From assembly GCF_025972045.1 (NCBI RefSeq), contig NZ_JAPDHX010000004.1, positions 1 through 64,000 of the forward strand: a DNA stretch of 64,000 bases, given 5' to 3'. This document shows positions 27,908 through 37,877 of this stretch, in pieces. Below the pieces are notes generated by a model. It made no database searches, was not told the DNA's origin, and was given only the letters and a program-made list of their open reading frames with translations. Position 1 is the stretch's first letter. Each line of letters opens with the position of its first letter. Position numbers and translations under genes: made by a program. Origin of the DNA: Micropruina sonneratiae. Lineage in GTDB: Bacteria; Actinomycetota; Actinomycetes; Propionibacteriales; Propionibacteriaceae.

Positions 27908-30900
27908 GCGCCCTGCTGCGGGACATCTTCACCATTCCGGAGACCACCTCGACCGCCGACTACGTGCTGCGGCTCACCGAGAGCGTCGATGAGGCCCACC
28001 TGGCCCGCACCATCGACGAGTACGTAGTCACGTCCGAACTGTCCCGCGCCTTCGACACCGCCCTGGCGGTGGTGGCGGACGCGATCGGCTCCAACACCAG
28101 CAAGGGCGCCTTCCTGACCGGCTCGTTCGGCTCCGGCAAGAGCCACTTCATGGCCGTGCTGTATGCGCTGCTGGAGCAGTACCCGCCGGCCCGCGCCATT
28201 CCCGAACTGGCCGAGACCGTGGCCCGGCACGACCCGGAGTTGCAGGGCCGCCGCGTACTGCCGCTCACCTTCCACCTGCTCGGCGCCACCTCACTGGAGC
28301 AGGCCCTGTTCGACGGCTACCTGCGCCAGGTGCGGCAGCTGCACCCCGATGCGCCGCTGCCACTGCTGCACCAGACCGCCCGGCTGCTGGAGGACGCCGA
28401 CGCGCTGCGCGCGCGGATGGGCGACGACGCCTTCTTCGCCGGACTCAACGAGGGCTCCGGCGAGGCTGACGTGTGGGGCGCGGTGCTGGGTGGCGGCGGC
28501 ACCTGGACCGCGGACACCTATGCCAGCGCCCAGGCGGCCGCCCTGGACGACCCGCGCCGCGCCGAACTGGTCAACGCCCTGCAACAGCGCTACTTCACCG
28601 CCTACACTCGGCACGCCGCCTACGTCGGGCTCGACGAGGGGCTGACGGCGATCTCCACCCACGCCCAGTCCCTGGGCTACGACGCGGTGGTGCTGTTCCT
28701 GGACGAACTGGTGCTGTGGCTGGCGTTCCGGATCCGTGACCGCGCCTTCTTCGGGGCCGAAACCCAGAAGATCACCAAGCTGGTCGAGGGCGGCCAGGGC
28801 GGCCGGCCCGTCCCGCTGATCTCGTTCATCGCCCGGCAGATGGACCTGCGCCGCTGGCTGGCCGACTCCGGTGCCAGCGGCGCCGAGCAGCAGGCGCTCG
28901 ACCAGGCGTTCCGGTACCAGGAGGGCCGCTTCCGCGAGATCCGGCTCGGCGACGACAACCTGCCCTACGTGGCCAACAAGCGCCTGCTCACCCCACGCAA
29001 CGCGGAGGCGAAAGCCGAGATCGACCGCGCCTTCGAACGCCTCGACCGGCGGGCCGAGTCGTGGGACGTGCTGCTCGACGGCGTCAACACCGACGACCGG
29101 CACCGCGGCGCCGACGCCGCCCAGTTCCGGCTCACCTACCCGTTCAGCCCGGCGCTGGTGTCCACCCTGCGGTCGCTGGCCGGGGTGATGCAGCGGGAAC
29201 GCACCGCGCTCAAGGTGATGCAGCAGATGCTGGTGGACCGCCGCGACACCCTGACCATCGACGACGTGATCCCCGTCGGCGACGCGTTCGACTACCTGGT
29301 CACCGGCGGGGCCGGCGACCAACCGCTGGACGAGGCGTCCGCGGCGCTGTTCCGGGCGGCGCACACGCTGTTCCGGGAGCGGCTACAGCCGATGATCCTC
29401 AAAGAGAGCGGCGTCAGCGCCGCAGACCTGGACGATGAGGCGTCCCTGCCGCCCACCCTGAGCAGCGAACTGCGGCTGGCCAAAACGCTGCTGCTCAGCG
29501 CGGTGGCGCCCAACGTGCCCGCGCTCAAGGCGCTCACCGCGGGCCGGCTGGCCGCGCTCAACCACGGCTCGATCCGCTCCCCCCTCCCGGGCGGTGAGGC
29601 GGCGGTGGTGATGTCGAAGCTACGGCTGTGGGCGGCGCAGGTGCCGGAGATCAGGGTGGAGGCGACCGGCCGCAACCCGCTGGTGTCCGTGCAGCTCTCC
29701 GACGTCGACTACGAGAGCGTGGTCGAGCGGGCCAGGGGCGAGGACAACGACGGCCGCCGCCGCGACCTGATCAAACGGCTGGTCGCCGACGCGTTCGGGG
29801 TGGAGCGCCTGGGCGACCAGGACATGCTCGGCGCCTACACCCACCGGCTGATCTGGCGCGGCTCATGGCGTGAGGTCGACCTGGTGTTCGGCAATGTCCG
29901 CGACGCCGGCTGGCTGACCGACGACCACTTCCGGGCCAGGCCCGGCACCTGGCGGTTCGTCATCGACCACCCGTTCGACGAACCCGGCCATTCCACCTCC
30001 GAGGACTTCAGCCGGATCGACGGCTTTCGGGCACACAACTGGAACGAGCGGACGATCGTCTGGCTGCCGCGGTTTTTCAGCGAGGCCCGGCTGCGCGATG
30101 TGAGCCGGCTGGTGATCCTCAACTACCTGTTCGACGGCACCGGGGAACGCTACGCCAACTACGCCGACCACCTGTCCGAGACCGGACGGGTGCAGGCCCG
30201 GGCGATCCTGCAGTCTCAGCGCGACGCGCTGCTGCACACCGTGCAGCGGGCCATCCAGGTCGCCTACGACGTCGAGTCGCCCACCGGCGGCGACGACGTG
30301 GTGATGGACGCCGCTCACCCCGAGGTGTACTCGTCGCTGACGCCGAGCTTCACCCCGCGACCGCCGGCCGGAGGCACCCTGAAGCAGGCGTTCGTCCGGC
30401 TGGTCGCCGACGCCTTCAGCGCCACCTTTCCCGGCCACCCCCGATTCGAACCGAGCGACGTCGAGGTGCGGGTCCGGGAGTTGCAGGCCACCTACACCGC
30501 GGTCGAGCAGGCCCTGGCCGACAAGGAGAACCGGGTACCGCTGGGCCCCGACGCCGCCACGGTCCGCCGGATCGCGAACCCGCTCGGGGTCGGCAAGGCC
30601 GCCGAAACCCACTTCTTGATGGGCGACGACTACTTCAGCGCGTGGGGCCCGGAGTTCGAACGCCGGCTCGGCGCTCGCGGCGGCGACGAGAACGACCCGG
30701 TCACCGTCAGCGAGGTGCGCGGCTGGATCAACGCCATGGAGCCCGCCAAGGGCCTCGCCGAGAGCGTCGGCGACCTGGTGATCCTGGCGTGGGCGGCCTT
30801 GCGCCGCCGGGCCTGGTTCGCCCACGGCGCCCCCATTCCCACCCCCAAGCCGGGCACGCTGCGCAACGAGATGGAGTTGCGGGTGCAGGCCATGCCCGAT

Positions 30901-31626
30901 GGCGCCACCTGGACCGCGGCCACCCACCTGGCCGGGGTGGTGTTCGGACTGACCGCCTCGGTCTACGTGACCCCGGCCGAAGTGGCCAACCTGGCTGACA
31001 AGCTACGGGAGGAAGCGCTGAAACTCAGCGATCCGGCCCATCGGCTCGTCAGCGCTGTCGAGCTCGCCCGCACCAGACTGGCCCTGACCGCCTCCCCCGA
31101 GACGGGCCGGCTGCAGACCGCGCGGCAGGGGGCAGAGCTGTGCGAAGCGCTGCGCGGACTGAACGGGCTACGGCTGATCCAGCGGCTGGCGGCTGCCCAC
31201 TTCGCTGAACCGTCGCGGGTGGGCCGCTCCCTAGCCTCAGCGGCCACCGTGGCTGGCCAGCTCACCGGCTTCTCGTGGAACCGTCTCGACCCACTGCTGA
31301 CCGCGTCGCGGCAGCAGGGGCCGCGCGCCGACGAAGCGTCGCGGATTCTGGGCCGGTTGCGTGGTGCGGTGCTCGACGACGAGTTCGTCACCCCGGTGGC
31401 GCCCGCGTTGAAGCGGGCCGAGGACGACCTGTTCGCCTGGCTCGCCGAGCCGACGCCGCCGCCCGGACCCACCCCTCCCTCGCCGGACCCGGTGCCACCG
31501 CGCAGGCCCGGCGGGACGCGGCGCATCCGGCGCGGCCAGGGCGCCGAAGCGGTCGTCGCGGACCTGAATCGGTTCGTCGCCGAGCACCCGGATGACGACA
31601 TCATCGTGGAATGGCGCACCGAGTGA
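27904..31626 (+). CDS. pglY: BREX-2 ATPase PglY
   Basis: 1240 residues. The N-terminus [13 protein letters not shown] is typical of PglY, and Walker A GSFGSGKSH lies at residues 74-82. A Walker B strand VVLFLDELVLWLA is near 262. The remainder is long and helical, ending in a proline-rich linker and a short basic tail. PglY is the large ATPase of BREX-2, equivalent in role to BrxC/PglY of other types, and is essential for phage restriction in characterised systems. The ATG at 27904 overlaps the pglX stop in an ATGA, showing translational coupling. Confidence 0.94.
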   Translation: MSALLRDIFTIPETTSTADYVLRLTESVDEAHLARTIDEYVVTSELSRAFDTALAVVADAIGSNTSKGAFLTGSFGSGKSHFMAVLYALLEQYPPARAIPELAETVARHDPELQGRRVLPLTFHLLGATSLEQALFDGYLRQVRQLHPDAPLPLLHQTARLLEDADALRARMGDDAFFAGLNEGSGEADVWGAVLGGGGTWTADTYASAQAAALDDPRRAELVNALQQRYFTAYTRHAAYVGLDEGLTAISTHAQSLGYDAVVLFLDELVLWLAFRIRDRAFFGAETQKITKLVEGGQGGRPVPLISFIARQMDLRRWLADSGASGAEQQALDQAFRYQEGRFREIRLGDDNLPYVANKRLLTPRNAEAKAEIDRAFERLDRRAESWDVLLDGVNTDDRHRGADAAQFRLTYPFSPALVSTLRSLAGVMQRERTALKVMQQMLVDRRDTLTIDDVIPVGDAFDYLVTGGAGDQPLDEASAALFRAAHTLFRERLQPMILKESGVSAADLDDEASLPPTLSSELRLAKTLLLSAVAPNVPALKALTAGRLAALNHGSIRSPLPGGEAAVVMSKLRLWAAQVPEIRVEATGRNPLVSVQLSDVDYESVVERARGEDNDGRRRDLIKRLVADAFGVERLGDQDMLGAYTHRLIWRGSWREVDLVFGNVRDAGWLTDDHFRARPGTWRFVIDHPFDEPGHSTSEDFSRIDGFRAHNWNERTIVWLPRFFSEARLRDVSRLVILNYLFDGTGERYANYADHLSETGRVQARAILQSQRDALLHTVQRAIQVAYDVESPTGGDDVVMDAAHPEVYSSLTPSFTPRPPAGGTLKQAFVRLVADAFSATFPGHPRFEPSDVEVRVRELQATYTAVEQALADKENRVPLGPDAATVRRIANPLGVGKAAETHFLMGDDYFSAWGPEFERRLGARGGDENDPVTVSEVRGWINAMEPAKGLAESVGDLVILAWAALRRRAWFAHGAPIPTPKPGTLRNEMELRVQAMPDGATWTAATHLAGVVFGLTASVYVTPAEVANLADKLREEALKLSDPAHRLVSAVELARTRLALTASPETGRLQTARQGAELCEALRGLNGLRLIQRLAAAHFAEPSRVGRSLASAATVAGQLTGFSWNRLDPLLTASRQQGPRADEASRILGRLRGAVLDDEFVTPVAPALKRAEDDLFAWLAEPTPPPGPTPPSPDPVPPRRPGGTRRIRRGQGAEAVVADLNRFVAEHPDDDIIVEWRTE

Positions 31627-34286
31627 GTGCCGACGTCGTTCCCAGCGCGCCAGTGACGCCGGCGATGGCCCGGGTGCTGATCGACCAGGCCCGGGCCGGC
31701 CGATACACCCACGGCGTGCTGGGTTTGCGCTCCCGGCCGGGCGCGACCCCGGAGGTGTCGTTCACGCACCGTGACCAGCCGGTGCGGATCGTGCCAGCCG
31801 GCTCCGCGCTGGCCGTCCGCGAAGCGGTGCGCGGCGCGATGCGGGACGGCTGGCTGGTGGTGGTCACCGACCGCAGCGAGGACGACCTCGGCCCTGGCCT
31901 GCTGGCCCGGTTCACCTGGCAGCGGCTGCGGCACGCCGACCCCTGGCAGGCGGTGCAGCAGCGGTTCAGCGCACAGACCATCGACGCCCGGCTGCTGCGG
32001 CTGGCGCATGCCCGCGAGGTGGCATCCGGCCTGCTGGAACTCGCCCCTGCCGACGGCTGGCCACCGGCGCCGGCCGGGGTGCTGACCCGCGATCACGCCT
32101 TGGGTTGCCTGGCCCGGGCCGAGCTTGGCGTCGGCACCGGGCCGCTGGACCTGATCGCGGTGTTGCAGTGGTCCACCAACCCCGGCTTGCCCGGCATGGT
32201 GGCGCGGCTGCGTGGCCGGGCCGGCGAGCAGACCGTCGACGCCACCCTGGCCTGGATCGCAGACGCCGCGGGTGAGGCCGGGCCGTTCGTCGCCGCCCTG
32301 CTGCGCACCGGCGCACCCACCGACCTGGTGCCGCTCGGGATCGTCCTGGACTGCCTGCTCGGCTCCCGGCGCACCCAGGAGGCCGAGGTCGCCCTGGCAC
32401 GGCTGCAGCACCGCTGGGGCGACGTGCCCCGCACCGCCCTGGCTGCGACCGGCCGACTGGCCGTCGTCACCGTCTCGGGCCTGCTGGACGGCCGGGCGAC
32501 CGTGGCGGACGCGCACCGGCTGCTGGCCCGCGCCGATGACCTCCTCGGTGAGGCCGGCGCTGACGCCCTGGCCGAGACATCCTCCGTGCTGCGGGCGGGC
32601 CTCACCCTGCGGCTGCGCGCGCTTGCCGAACAACTCCGTCGCGACGATCCGGGGGCGCTGGAGGCGGCCTGGCTCCGGGTCGACGACCATCGGCTGGCCG
32701 ATGAGGATCCCCGGGTGGCGCCCGCGCTGGCCGGCGTCCGGCTGGCCCGGTGGCTGCGCACCCCCGACGAACCGCACGACCGTGGCCTGGCCGCGAGCGC
32801 GGCGGCGCACCTGGACACCGATGCCTGGGTGGACTCGGCCGTCAACGACGCCGAGGCGGGCGTGGACGACCCCGTACTGGCCGGCGCCCTGGAACAGGTG
32901 CTGCAGCGGGTGCAGGCGCGCCGCGACGCGCACGACCTGGCGTTCGCGGCGGCCCTTGCCCGCGAGGGCGGGGCGGAGGCACTGGCCGGGGTGTTGCCCA
33001 TCGAGCAGGTGTTGCCCGATATCGTCCTGCCCCTCACCCGGAGCCACCCCACCCTGCTGCTGGTGCTGGACGGCATGAGCGCCGGGGTGGCCACCGAGAT
33101 CATCGCCGACGCGGTCGAGAAGCTGGACTACGGCCTGGTCGAGTGCCTGGTGCCGGGAGCCACCCGTCGCACCCCCGTGATTTCCGTGCTGCCAAGCGTG
33201 ACCGAGATGAGCCGCGCCTCGCTGCTCAGCGGGCGGCTGGCCCGCGGGCAGCAGGATGTGGAGCGCCGCAACTTCACCGAGTTCGCCCGCGCCCACGGCC
33301 TGGGCGATGCGCCGCTGTTCCACAAGCGGGGCCTGGACACCGGGCGGGGCGGCTTCGCCGTCGCCGACGAGGTGCGACTGGCGATCGGCGACACCGACCG
33401 GTACCGGCTGGTCGGCTGCGTGCTGAACACCATTGACGATGCCCTCGATCGCACCGACCCCGGCGGCACCGACTGGACCGCCGACACCGTCAAGCATCTG
33501 GCCCCGCTGCTGCGGGCCGCCCGGTCCGCCGGACGGCTGATCGTGCTCACCTCCGACCACGGCCACGTCGTCGAGCGGCGCCGCGGCACCCAGCGCGGCG
33601 CCGGACTCGGCGGCCGCTACCGGGCCGCCGCCGATGCGGTGGCCGACGACGAGGTGCTGGTCAGCGGGCCGCGGGTGCTGACCCCCGAACACCGCGCCGT
33701 GCTCGCCGTGAACGAGCGGCTGCGCTACGGCCCGTTGAAGGCCGGGTATCACGGTGGGGCGGCGCCCGCCGAGGTGGTGGTGCCGGTGGTGCTGCTCGCG
33801 CCGTCCACGCTCGACCACCGCCTGGTCGCCGCACCTGTTGCCCAGCCGGACTGGTGGGAGGCGACCGGGATCGTGGTTCCCGCGTCGGCGGTGCCAATCC
33901 CCGAACCCGTCCCGGCAACGCCGCAACCCGACCTCTTCAGCACCGAGCCCGAGCCGGCGCCGTCCGCGGTGGCGGGGCTGGGTGCCGCACTGATCGGCAG
34001 CCCCACCTACCAGGCGCAGAAAAGCCTCGCGGGCCGGGTCGCCGTGACCGACCGTGACGTGGCCGGTCTGGTCGACGCGCTGGCCGGCGCGCCGGATCGG
34101 CGGCTGTCCGCGGCCCGGGCTGCTGCGCAGCTCGGCGAACCGGTGGCCCGGCTGCGCTTCGCCATGAGCCAGGTGACCAAGTTGCTGAACGTCGAGGGCT
34201 ACCCAGTGGTCTCCACCGATCCGGCGACCCAGGCGGTCAGCCTGGATGTCGGCCTGCTCGCCGAGCAGTACGGAGTGCGGGCGTGA
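31623..34286 (+). CDS. pglZ: BREX-2 phosphatase-fold protein PglZ
   Basis: About 887 residues. The alkaline-phosphatase-superfamily PglZ domain begins near residue 475 with LLLVLDGMSAG, continues through SVLPSVTEMSRASLLSGRL, and ends with VLTSDHGHVVERRRG near 643, supplying the metal-binding Asp and His residues. The first half is the helical N-terminal region of BREX-2 PglZ, and the C-terminus is a winged-helix-like segment. PglZ is the signature gene of BREX. The GTG at 31623 overlaps the pglY stop as GTGA, matching the other junctions; an ATG at 31611 is an in-frame alternative. Confidence 0.94.
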   Translation: MSADVVPSAPVTPAMARVLIDQARAGRYTHGVLGLRSRPGATPEVSFTHRDQPVRIVPAGSALAVREAVRGAMRDGWLVVVTDRSEDDLGPGLLARFTWQRLRHADPWQAVQQRFSAQTIDARLLRLAHAREVASGLLELAPADGWPPAPAGVLTRDHALGCLARAELGVGTGPLDLIAVLQWSTNPGLPGMVARLRGRAGEQTVDATLAWIADAAGEAGPFVAALLRTGAPTDLVPLGIVLDCLLGSRRTQEAEVALARLQHRWGDVPRTALAATGRLAVVTVSGLLDGRATVADAHRLLARADDLLGEAGADALAETSSVLRAGLTLRLRALAEQLRRDDPGALEAAWLRVDDHRLADEDPRVAPALAGVRLARWLRTPDEPHDRGLAASAAAHLDTDAWVDSAVNDAEAGVDDPVLAGALEQVLQRVQARRDAHDLAFAAALAREGGAEALAGVLPIEQVLPDIVLPLTRSHPTLLLVLDGMSAGVATEIIADAVEKLDYGLVECLVPGATRRTPVISVLPSVTEMSRASLLSGRLARGQQDVERRNFTEFARAHGLGDAPLFHKRGLDTGRGGFAVADEVRLAIGDTDRYRLVGCVLNTIDDALDRTDPGGTDWTADTVKHLAPLLRAARSAGRLIVLTSDHGHVVERRRGTQRGAGLGGRYRAAADAVADDEVLVSGPRVLTPEHRAVLAVNERLRYGPLKAGYHGGAAPAEVVVPVVLLAPSTLDHRLVAAPVAQPDWWEATGIVVPASAVPIPEPVPATPQPDLFSTEPEPAPSAVAGLGAALIGSPTYQAQKSLAGRVAVTDRDVAGLVDALAGAPDRRLSAARAAAQLGEPVARLRFAMSQVTKLLNVEGYPVVSTDPATQAVSLDVGLLAEQYGVRA

Positions 34287-35620
34287 CCACGGTGTCGCCG
34301 CGACGGCGCCGGGAGGTGATCGACGCGCTGCGCCGCGGCACAGTCCCGGCCAACGGGTTGGACCTTCTGGCGGTCGGGCTGGAGCGGTTCCAGCCGGCCT
34401 TGGACGCGGAACTGTCCGCGGCATCGTCCGGGTCGGCGGTGTTCAAGGCGGTGCGCGGCGAGTACGGCTCGGGCAAGACCTTCTTCACCCGGCACCTCGC
34501 GGAGCGTGCGCTACGACAGGGCTGGGCCACGGCGGAGGTGCAGATCTCCGAGACCGAAACGCCGCTGCACCGGTTGGAGACGGTCTACCGGCGGATCACC
34601 GAGTCGCTGCGCACCGCGACCGTGCCGCCGAGCGCGTTCCGGGCGGTGCTGGACAGTTGGCTGTTCACCCTCGAGGCGGACGCACTGGCCGCCAAGCCGG
34701 CCTTGGGTGGCGGGTCTGACCATGACCTGACCGTGGCCGTCGAGCGGCTGCTGGAGGCGCGTCTGGCCGGGGTCACCAGCAAGACGCCTGCCTTCGCCCA
34801 GGCCCTGCGCGGCTACCGGGCCGCCACCCTGGCCGGCAACGCGCCCGTCGCGGACGGCCTGGCGGCCTGGATCGGCGGGCAACCGCACGTTGCCGCGTCC
34901 GTGAAGCGCGTTGCCGGGCTGCGCGGCGACCTCGACCACTTCGGCGCGATGGCGTTCCTGCAGGGCCTGCTGACGGTGCTGAAGGACGCCGGACACCCCG
35001 GGCTGCTGGTGGTGCTGGACGAGGTGGAGACGCTGCAGCGAGTCCGTGGCGACGTGCGCGACAAGGCCCTGAACGCGCTGCGGCAACTGATCGATGAGGT
35101 GGATTCGGGCCGCTACCCCGGCCTGTACCTGCTGATCACCGGCACGCCCGCGTTCTTCGAGGGGCCGTCCGGGCTGAAGCGGCTGCCGCCGTTGGCGCAG
35201 CGCGTGCATACCGACTTCACCACTGATGCCCGGTTCGATAACCCGCGCGCGGTGCAGGTGCGGCTGCCCGGCTTCGACCGCGACAGCCTGGTCGCGCTGG
35301 GGGTCAAGGTGCGCGACCTGTACGCCGACGGCAGCGCACAGGCCGACCGGGTGCGGTCGGTGGTCGACGATGCCTACCTCAGCGACCTCGCGTCGGCGGT
35401 GGCGGGCTCGCTGGGCGGACGGATCGGGGTGGCGCCCCGGGTGTATTTGAAGAAGCTGGTCGGGGACGTCCTCGACCGGGTCGACCAGTTCGCCGACTTC
35501 GACCCGCGGACCCACTACGCGCTGACCGTGGGCGATGCGGAACTGACCGATGTGGAGCGCAATGCCGCGCATGGTGGTGCCGACCTGGATGCGATCGACC
35601 TGGACCTGCCGGAGGGCTGA
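34283..35620 (+). CDS. brxD: BREX-2 ATP-binding protein BrxD
   Basis: 445 residues. A P-loop ATPase with Walker A GEYGSGKT at 59-66 and Walker B LLVVLDEVETLQ near 240. A sensor-like strand LLITGTPAFFEG and a C-terminal VAPRVYLKKLVGDVLDR helix follow, all characteristic of BrxD (DUF2791-type). BrxD accompanies PglW, PglX, PglY and PglZ in BREX type 2. Its GTG start overlaps the pglZ stop (GTGA), and its stop overlaps the brxHI start (TGATG), so it is fully embedded in the operon. Confidence 0.93.
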   Translation: MTTVSPRRRREVIDALRRGTVPANGLDLLAVGLERFQPALDAELSAASSGSAVFKAVRGEYGSGKTFFTRHLAERALRQGWATAEVQISETETPLHRLETVYRRITESLRTATVPPSAFRAVLDSWLFTLEADALAAKPALGGGSDHDLTVAVERLLEARLAGVTSKTPAFAQALRGYRAATLAGNAPVADGLAAWIGGQPHVAASVKRVAGLRGDLDHFGAMAFLQGLLTVLKDAGHPGLLVVLDEVETLQRVRGDVRDKALNALRQLIDEVDSGRYPGLYLLITGTPAFFEGPSGLKRLPPLAQRVHTDFTTDARFDNPRAVQVRLPGFDRDSLVALGVKVRDLYADGSAQADRVRSVVDDAYLSDLASAVAGSLGGRIGVAPRVYLKKLVGDVLDRVDQFADFDPRTHYALTVGDAELTDVERNAAHGGADLDAIDLDLPEG

Positions 35621-37752
35621 TGGGCGGCTTCGACGCCCTGCATCCGGCGGTGCAGCATCACATCGTCAACGAACTCGGCTGGCGGGCGTTGCGTCCGCTG
35701 CAGGAGGCGGCCATCGATCCGCTGCTGAATGGGGAGGACGCTCTGCTGCTCGCCCCGACCGCGGGCGGCAAGACCGAGGCTGCGGTGTTTCCCGTGCTGT
35801 CGGCGATGGCTGCTGAGGACTGGCGGGGGACGTCCGTGCTGTACGTGTGCCCGCTGCGGGCGCTGCTGAACAACCTGGAGCCGCGGATCGACGGCTACGC
35901 CCGGTGGGTGGGGCGGCGGGCCAGCGTTCGGCACGGTGACACCGGTGCTGGTGACCGGCGCCGTCAGGTTCTTGATCGGCACGACATTCTGCTGACCACG
36001 CCCGAGTCGCTGGAGGCGATCCTGGTGTCGGCCACGGTCGACCCGCATGTGGTGCTGGCCGACGTCCGCACGGTCATCGTCGACGAGGTGCACGCCTTCG
36101 CCGGTGACGACCGTGGCTGGCACCTGCTGGCGGTTCTAGAGCGGGTGTCGCGGATCGCCGGCAGGCCGCTGCAGCGGATCGGGCTGTCGGCGACGGTGGG
36201 CAATCCCGAGGAGTTGCTGGGCTGGCTGCAGGGATCGAACCGGTACGTCCGGCCTGCGTCGGTGGTGTCGCCGGCGGCGTCGTCCGCGACCGCAACGGAC
36301 ATGCAGATCGACTATGTGGGCTCGGTCGCCAACGCCGGAACAGTCATCTCGCGGGTACACACCGGTGAGAAGCGGCTGGTGTTCGCCGACTCGCGGCGGG
36401 CGGTCGAACAGCTCGCCGTTCGACTGCGCGAACTGGACGTGAACACTTACGTGTCGCACTCCAGCTTGTCGGCTTCGCAGCGGAGGCGGTCGGAGGCTGC
36501 GTTCGCCGAGGCCCGTGACTGTGTGATCACCGCCACCTCCACCCTGGAACTCGGCATCGATGTGGGCGACCTGGACCGGGTGATCCAGATCGGCGCCCCG
36601 GGAACGGTGGCGTCGCTGCTGCAACGGCTGGGCCGGACCGGGCGTCGTCCGGGAACTGTACGCAACATGCTGCTTCTGGCCACCGACGCCGAGCAACTGC
36701 TGCAGGCGGCGGGGCTGGCCCTGTTGTGGTCGGAAGGCTATGTGGAGCCGATCAAGGCACCACCGACGCCGGCCCACATCGCCGCTCAACAGGTGTTGGC
36801 GCTGGCGCTGCAGGAGGGCCGGATTGGCCGAAACACCTGGCCGGAGTGGCTGACCGGGGTGGACCTGGCGGAGCCGTCGAGATTGGCGGAGATCGCGGAC
36901 TGGTTGGTGACCTCCGGCCATCTGGACGCCGACAGCGGCATGTTGTTCATCGGCCCGGCGGCGGAGCGTCGTTACGGCCGCCGGCACTTCATGGAACTGA
37001 TGAGCGTGTTCACCTCCAGCCCTGAGGTGACGATCCTGCACGGACGCGAGGAGGTCGGCACGGTCTCTCCGATGGTGCTGGCGACCCGGGTGCAGGGTCC
37101 GCGGGTGGTGCTGCTGGCAGGTCGGGCCTGGCAGGTGACGTCCATCGACTGGTCCCGGCACCGGGCCTGGGCCGAGCCGACCGACGCCTCCGGCAAAGCA
37201 CGCTGGTCCGGGCAGCCGATTCCGCTGTCCTTCGAGTTGGCCGATGCCATGCGCAGAGTGCTGCTCGGCGATGCGCCAGCAGGGGTTGGTTTCACCCAGC
37301 GTGCGGAGCGCCAGTTGGGCGAGTTGCGCCAGGACTGGGCGGATCGGGTGGACCGTGACCGGACGGTGGTGCTGCGCACCGACAAGTACACCAACTGGTG
37401 GACGTGGGCCGGAAGCCGGGCGAACGCCACCCTGGCCGCGGTGCTGGCGGAGGCAGACCCGGCACTGCTCAGCGACAGCGATCAGTTCGACAACCTGCAG
37501 ATTGCGCTGCGAGGCGAGGTAAGGGTGGATCAACTGAAAGCCGCCCTGAACGTGGCCGTGGCTAGGTACGGGCCAGAGCTGAGCGGCGCCGTTCCGGTCA
37601 TCAGCCAACAAGCCGTCGACGGGCTGAAGTTCTCCGACCTGCTCCCACCGAAACTCGCGGTCGACACCCTGGCTTCGCGTTCTGCTGATCGGCAGGCCTC
37701 TGCGATAACATCTGCGCGGCAAGTCCTCTGGCGAGCCTGTGAACCTGACTAG
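35620..37752 (+). CDS. brxHI: BREX-2 DEAD/DEAH-box helicase BrxHI
   Basis: 710 residues. SF2 helicase motifs in order: LRPLQEAAIDPLL (Q-like), APTAGGKT at 45-52, YVCPLRALLNNL (Ia), TTPESLEAIL, DEVHAFAGDDRGWH near 157, GLSATVGN near 189, and in domain 2 VFADSRRAVEQLA, ATSTLELGIDVGDL and QRLGRTGRRPG. This is an Lhr-like arrangement. BrxHI is the helicase of BREX type 2 and closes the operon. The C-terminal 300 residues carry a WH-like accessory region (TKYTNWWTWAG). The ATG at 35620 overlaps the brxD stop by one base. Confidence 0.93.
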   Translation: MGGFDALHPAVQHHIVNELGWRALRPLQEAAIDPLLNGEDALLLAPTAGGKTEAAVFPVLSAMAAEDWRGTSVLYVCPLRALLNNLEPRIDGYARWVGRRASVRHGDTGAGDRRRQVLDRHDILLTTPESLEAILVSATVDPHVVLADVRTVIVDEVHAFAGDDRGWHLLAVLERVSRIAGRPLQRIGLSATVGNPEELLGWLQGSNRYVRPASVVSPAASSATATDMQIDYVGSVANAGTVISRVHTGEKRLVFADSRRAVEQLAVRLRELDVNTYVSHSSLSASQRRRSEAAFAEARDCVITATSTLELGIDVGDLDRVIQIGAPGTVASLLQRLGRTGRRPGTVRNMLLLATDAEQLLQAAGLALLWSEGYVEPIKAPPTPAHIAAQQVLALALQEGRIGRNTWPEWLTGVDLAEPSRLAEIADWLVTSGHLDADSGMLFIGPAAERRYGRRHFMELMSVFTSSPEVTILHGREEVGTVSPMVLATRVQGPRVVLLAGRAWQVTSIDWSRHRAWAEPTDASGKARWSGQPIPLSFELADAMRRVLLGDAPAGVGFTQRAERQLGELRQDWADRVDRDRTVVLRTDKYTNWWTWAGSRANATLAAVLAEADPALLSDSDQFDNLQIALRGEVRVDQLKAALNVAVARYGPELSGAVPVISQQAVDGLKFSDLLPPKLAVDTLASRSADRQASAITSARQVLWRACEPD

Positions 37753-37877
37753 GGGTGGAGGATTACGTTCTGGTGAGCAACGACCGCGGGTTTGGATAAC
37801 GTCACCACTGCGCCTTTGCGCCGGATCCGGTCGCAAAGGTATCCCAGGCGTTCAACCGCTCGGCTCCACTGGAAGGG

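Noticed and set aside
30963-34424. 1153-codon antisense open frame across pglY/pglZ
   Set aside because: Same GC artefact; the plus-strand genes have family motifs and overlapping junctions, while this frame has none.
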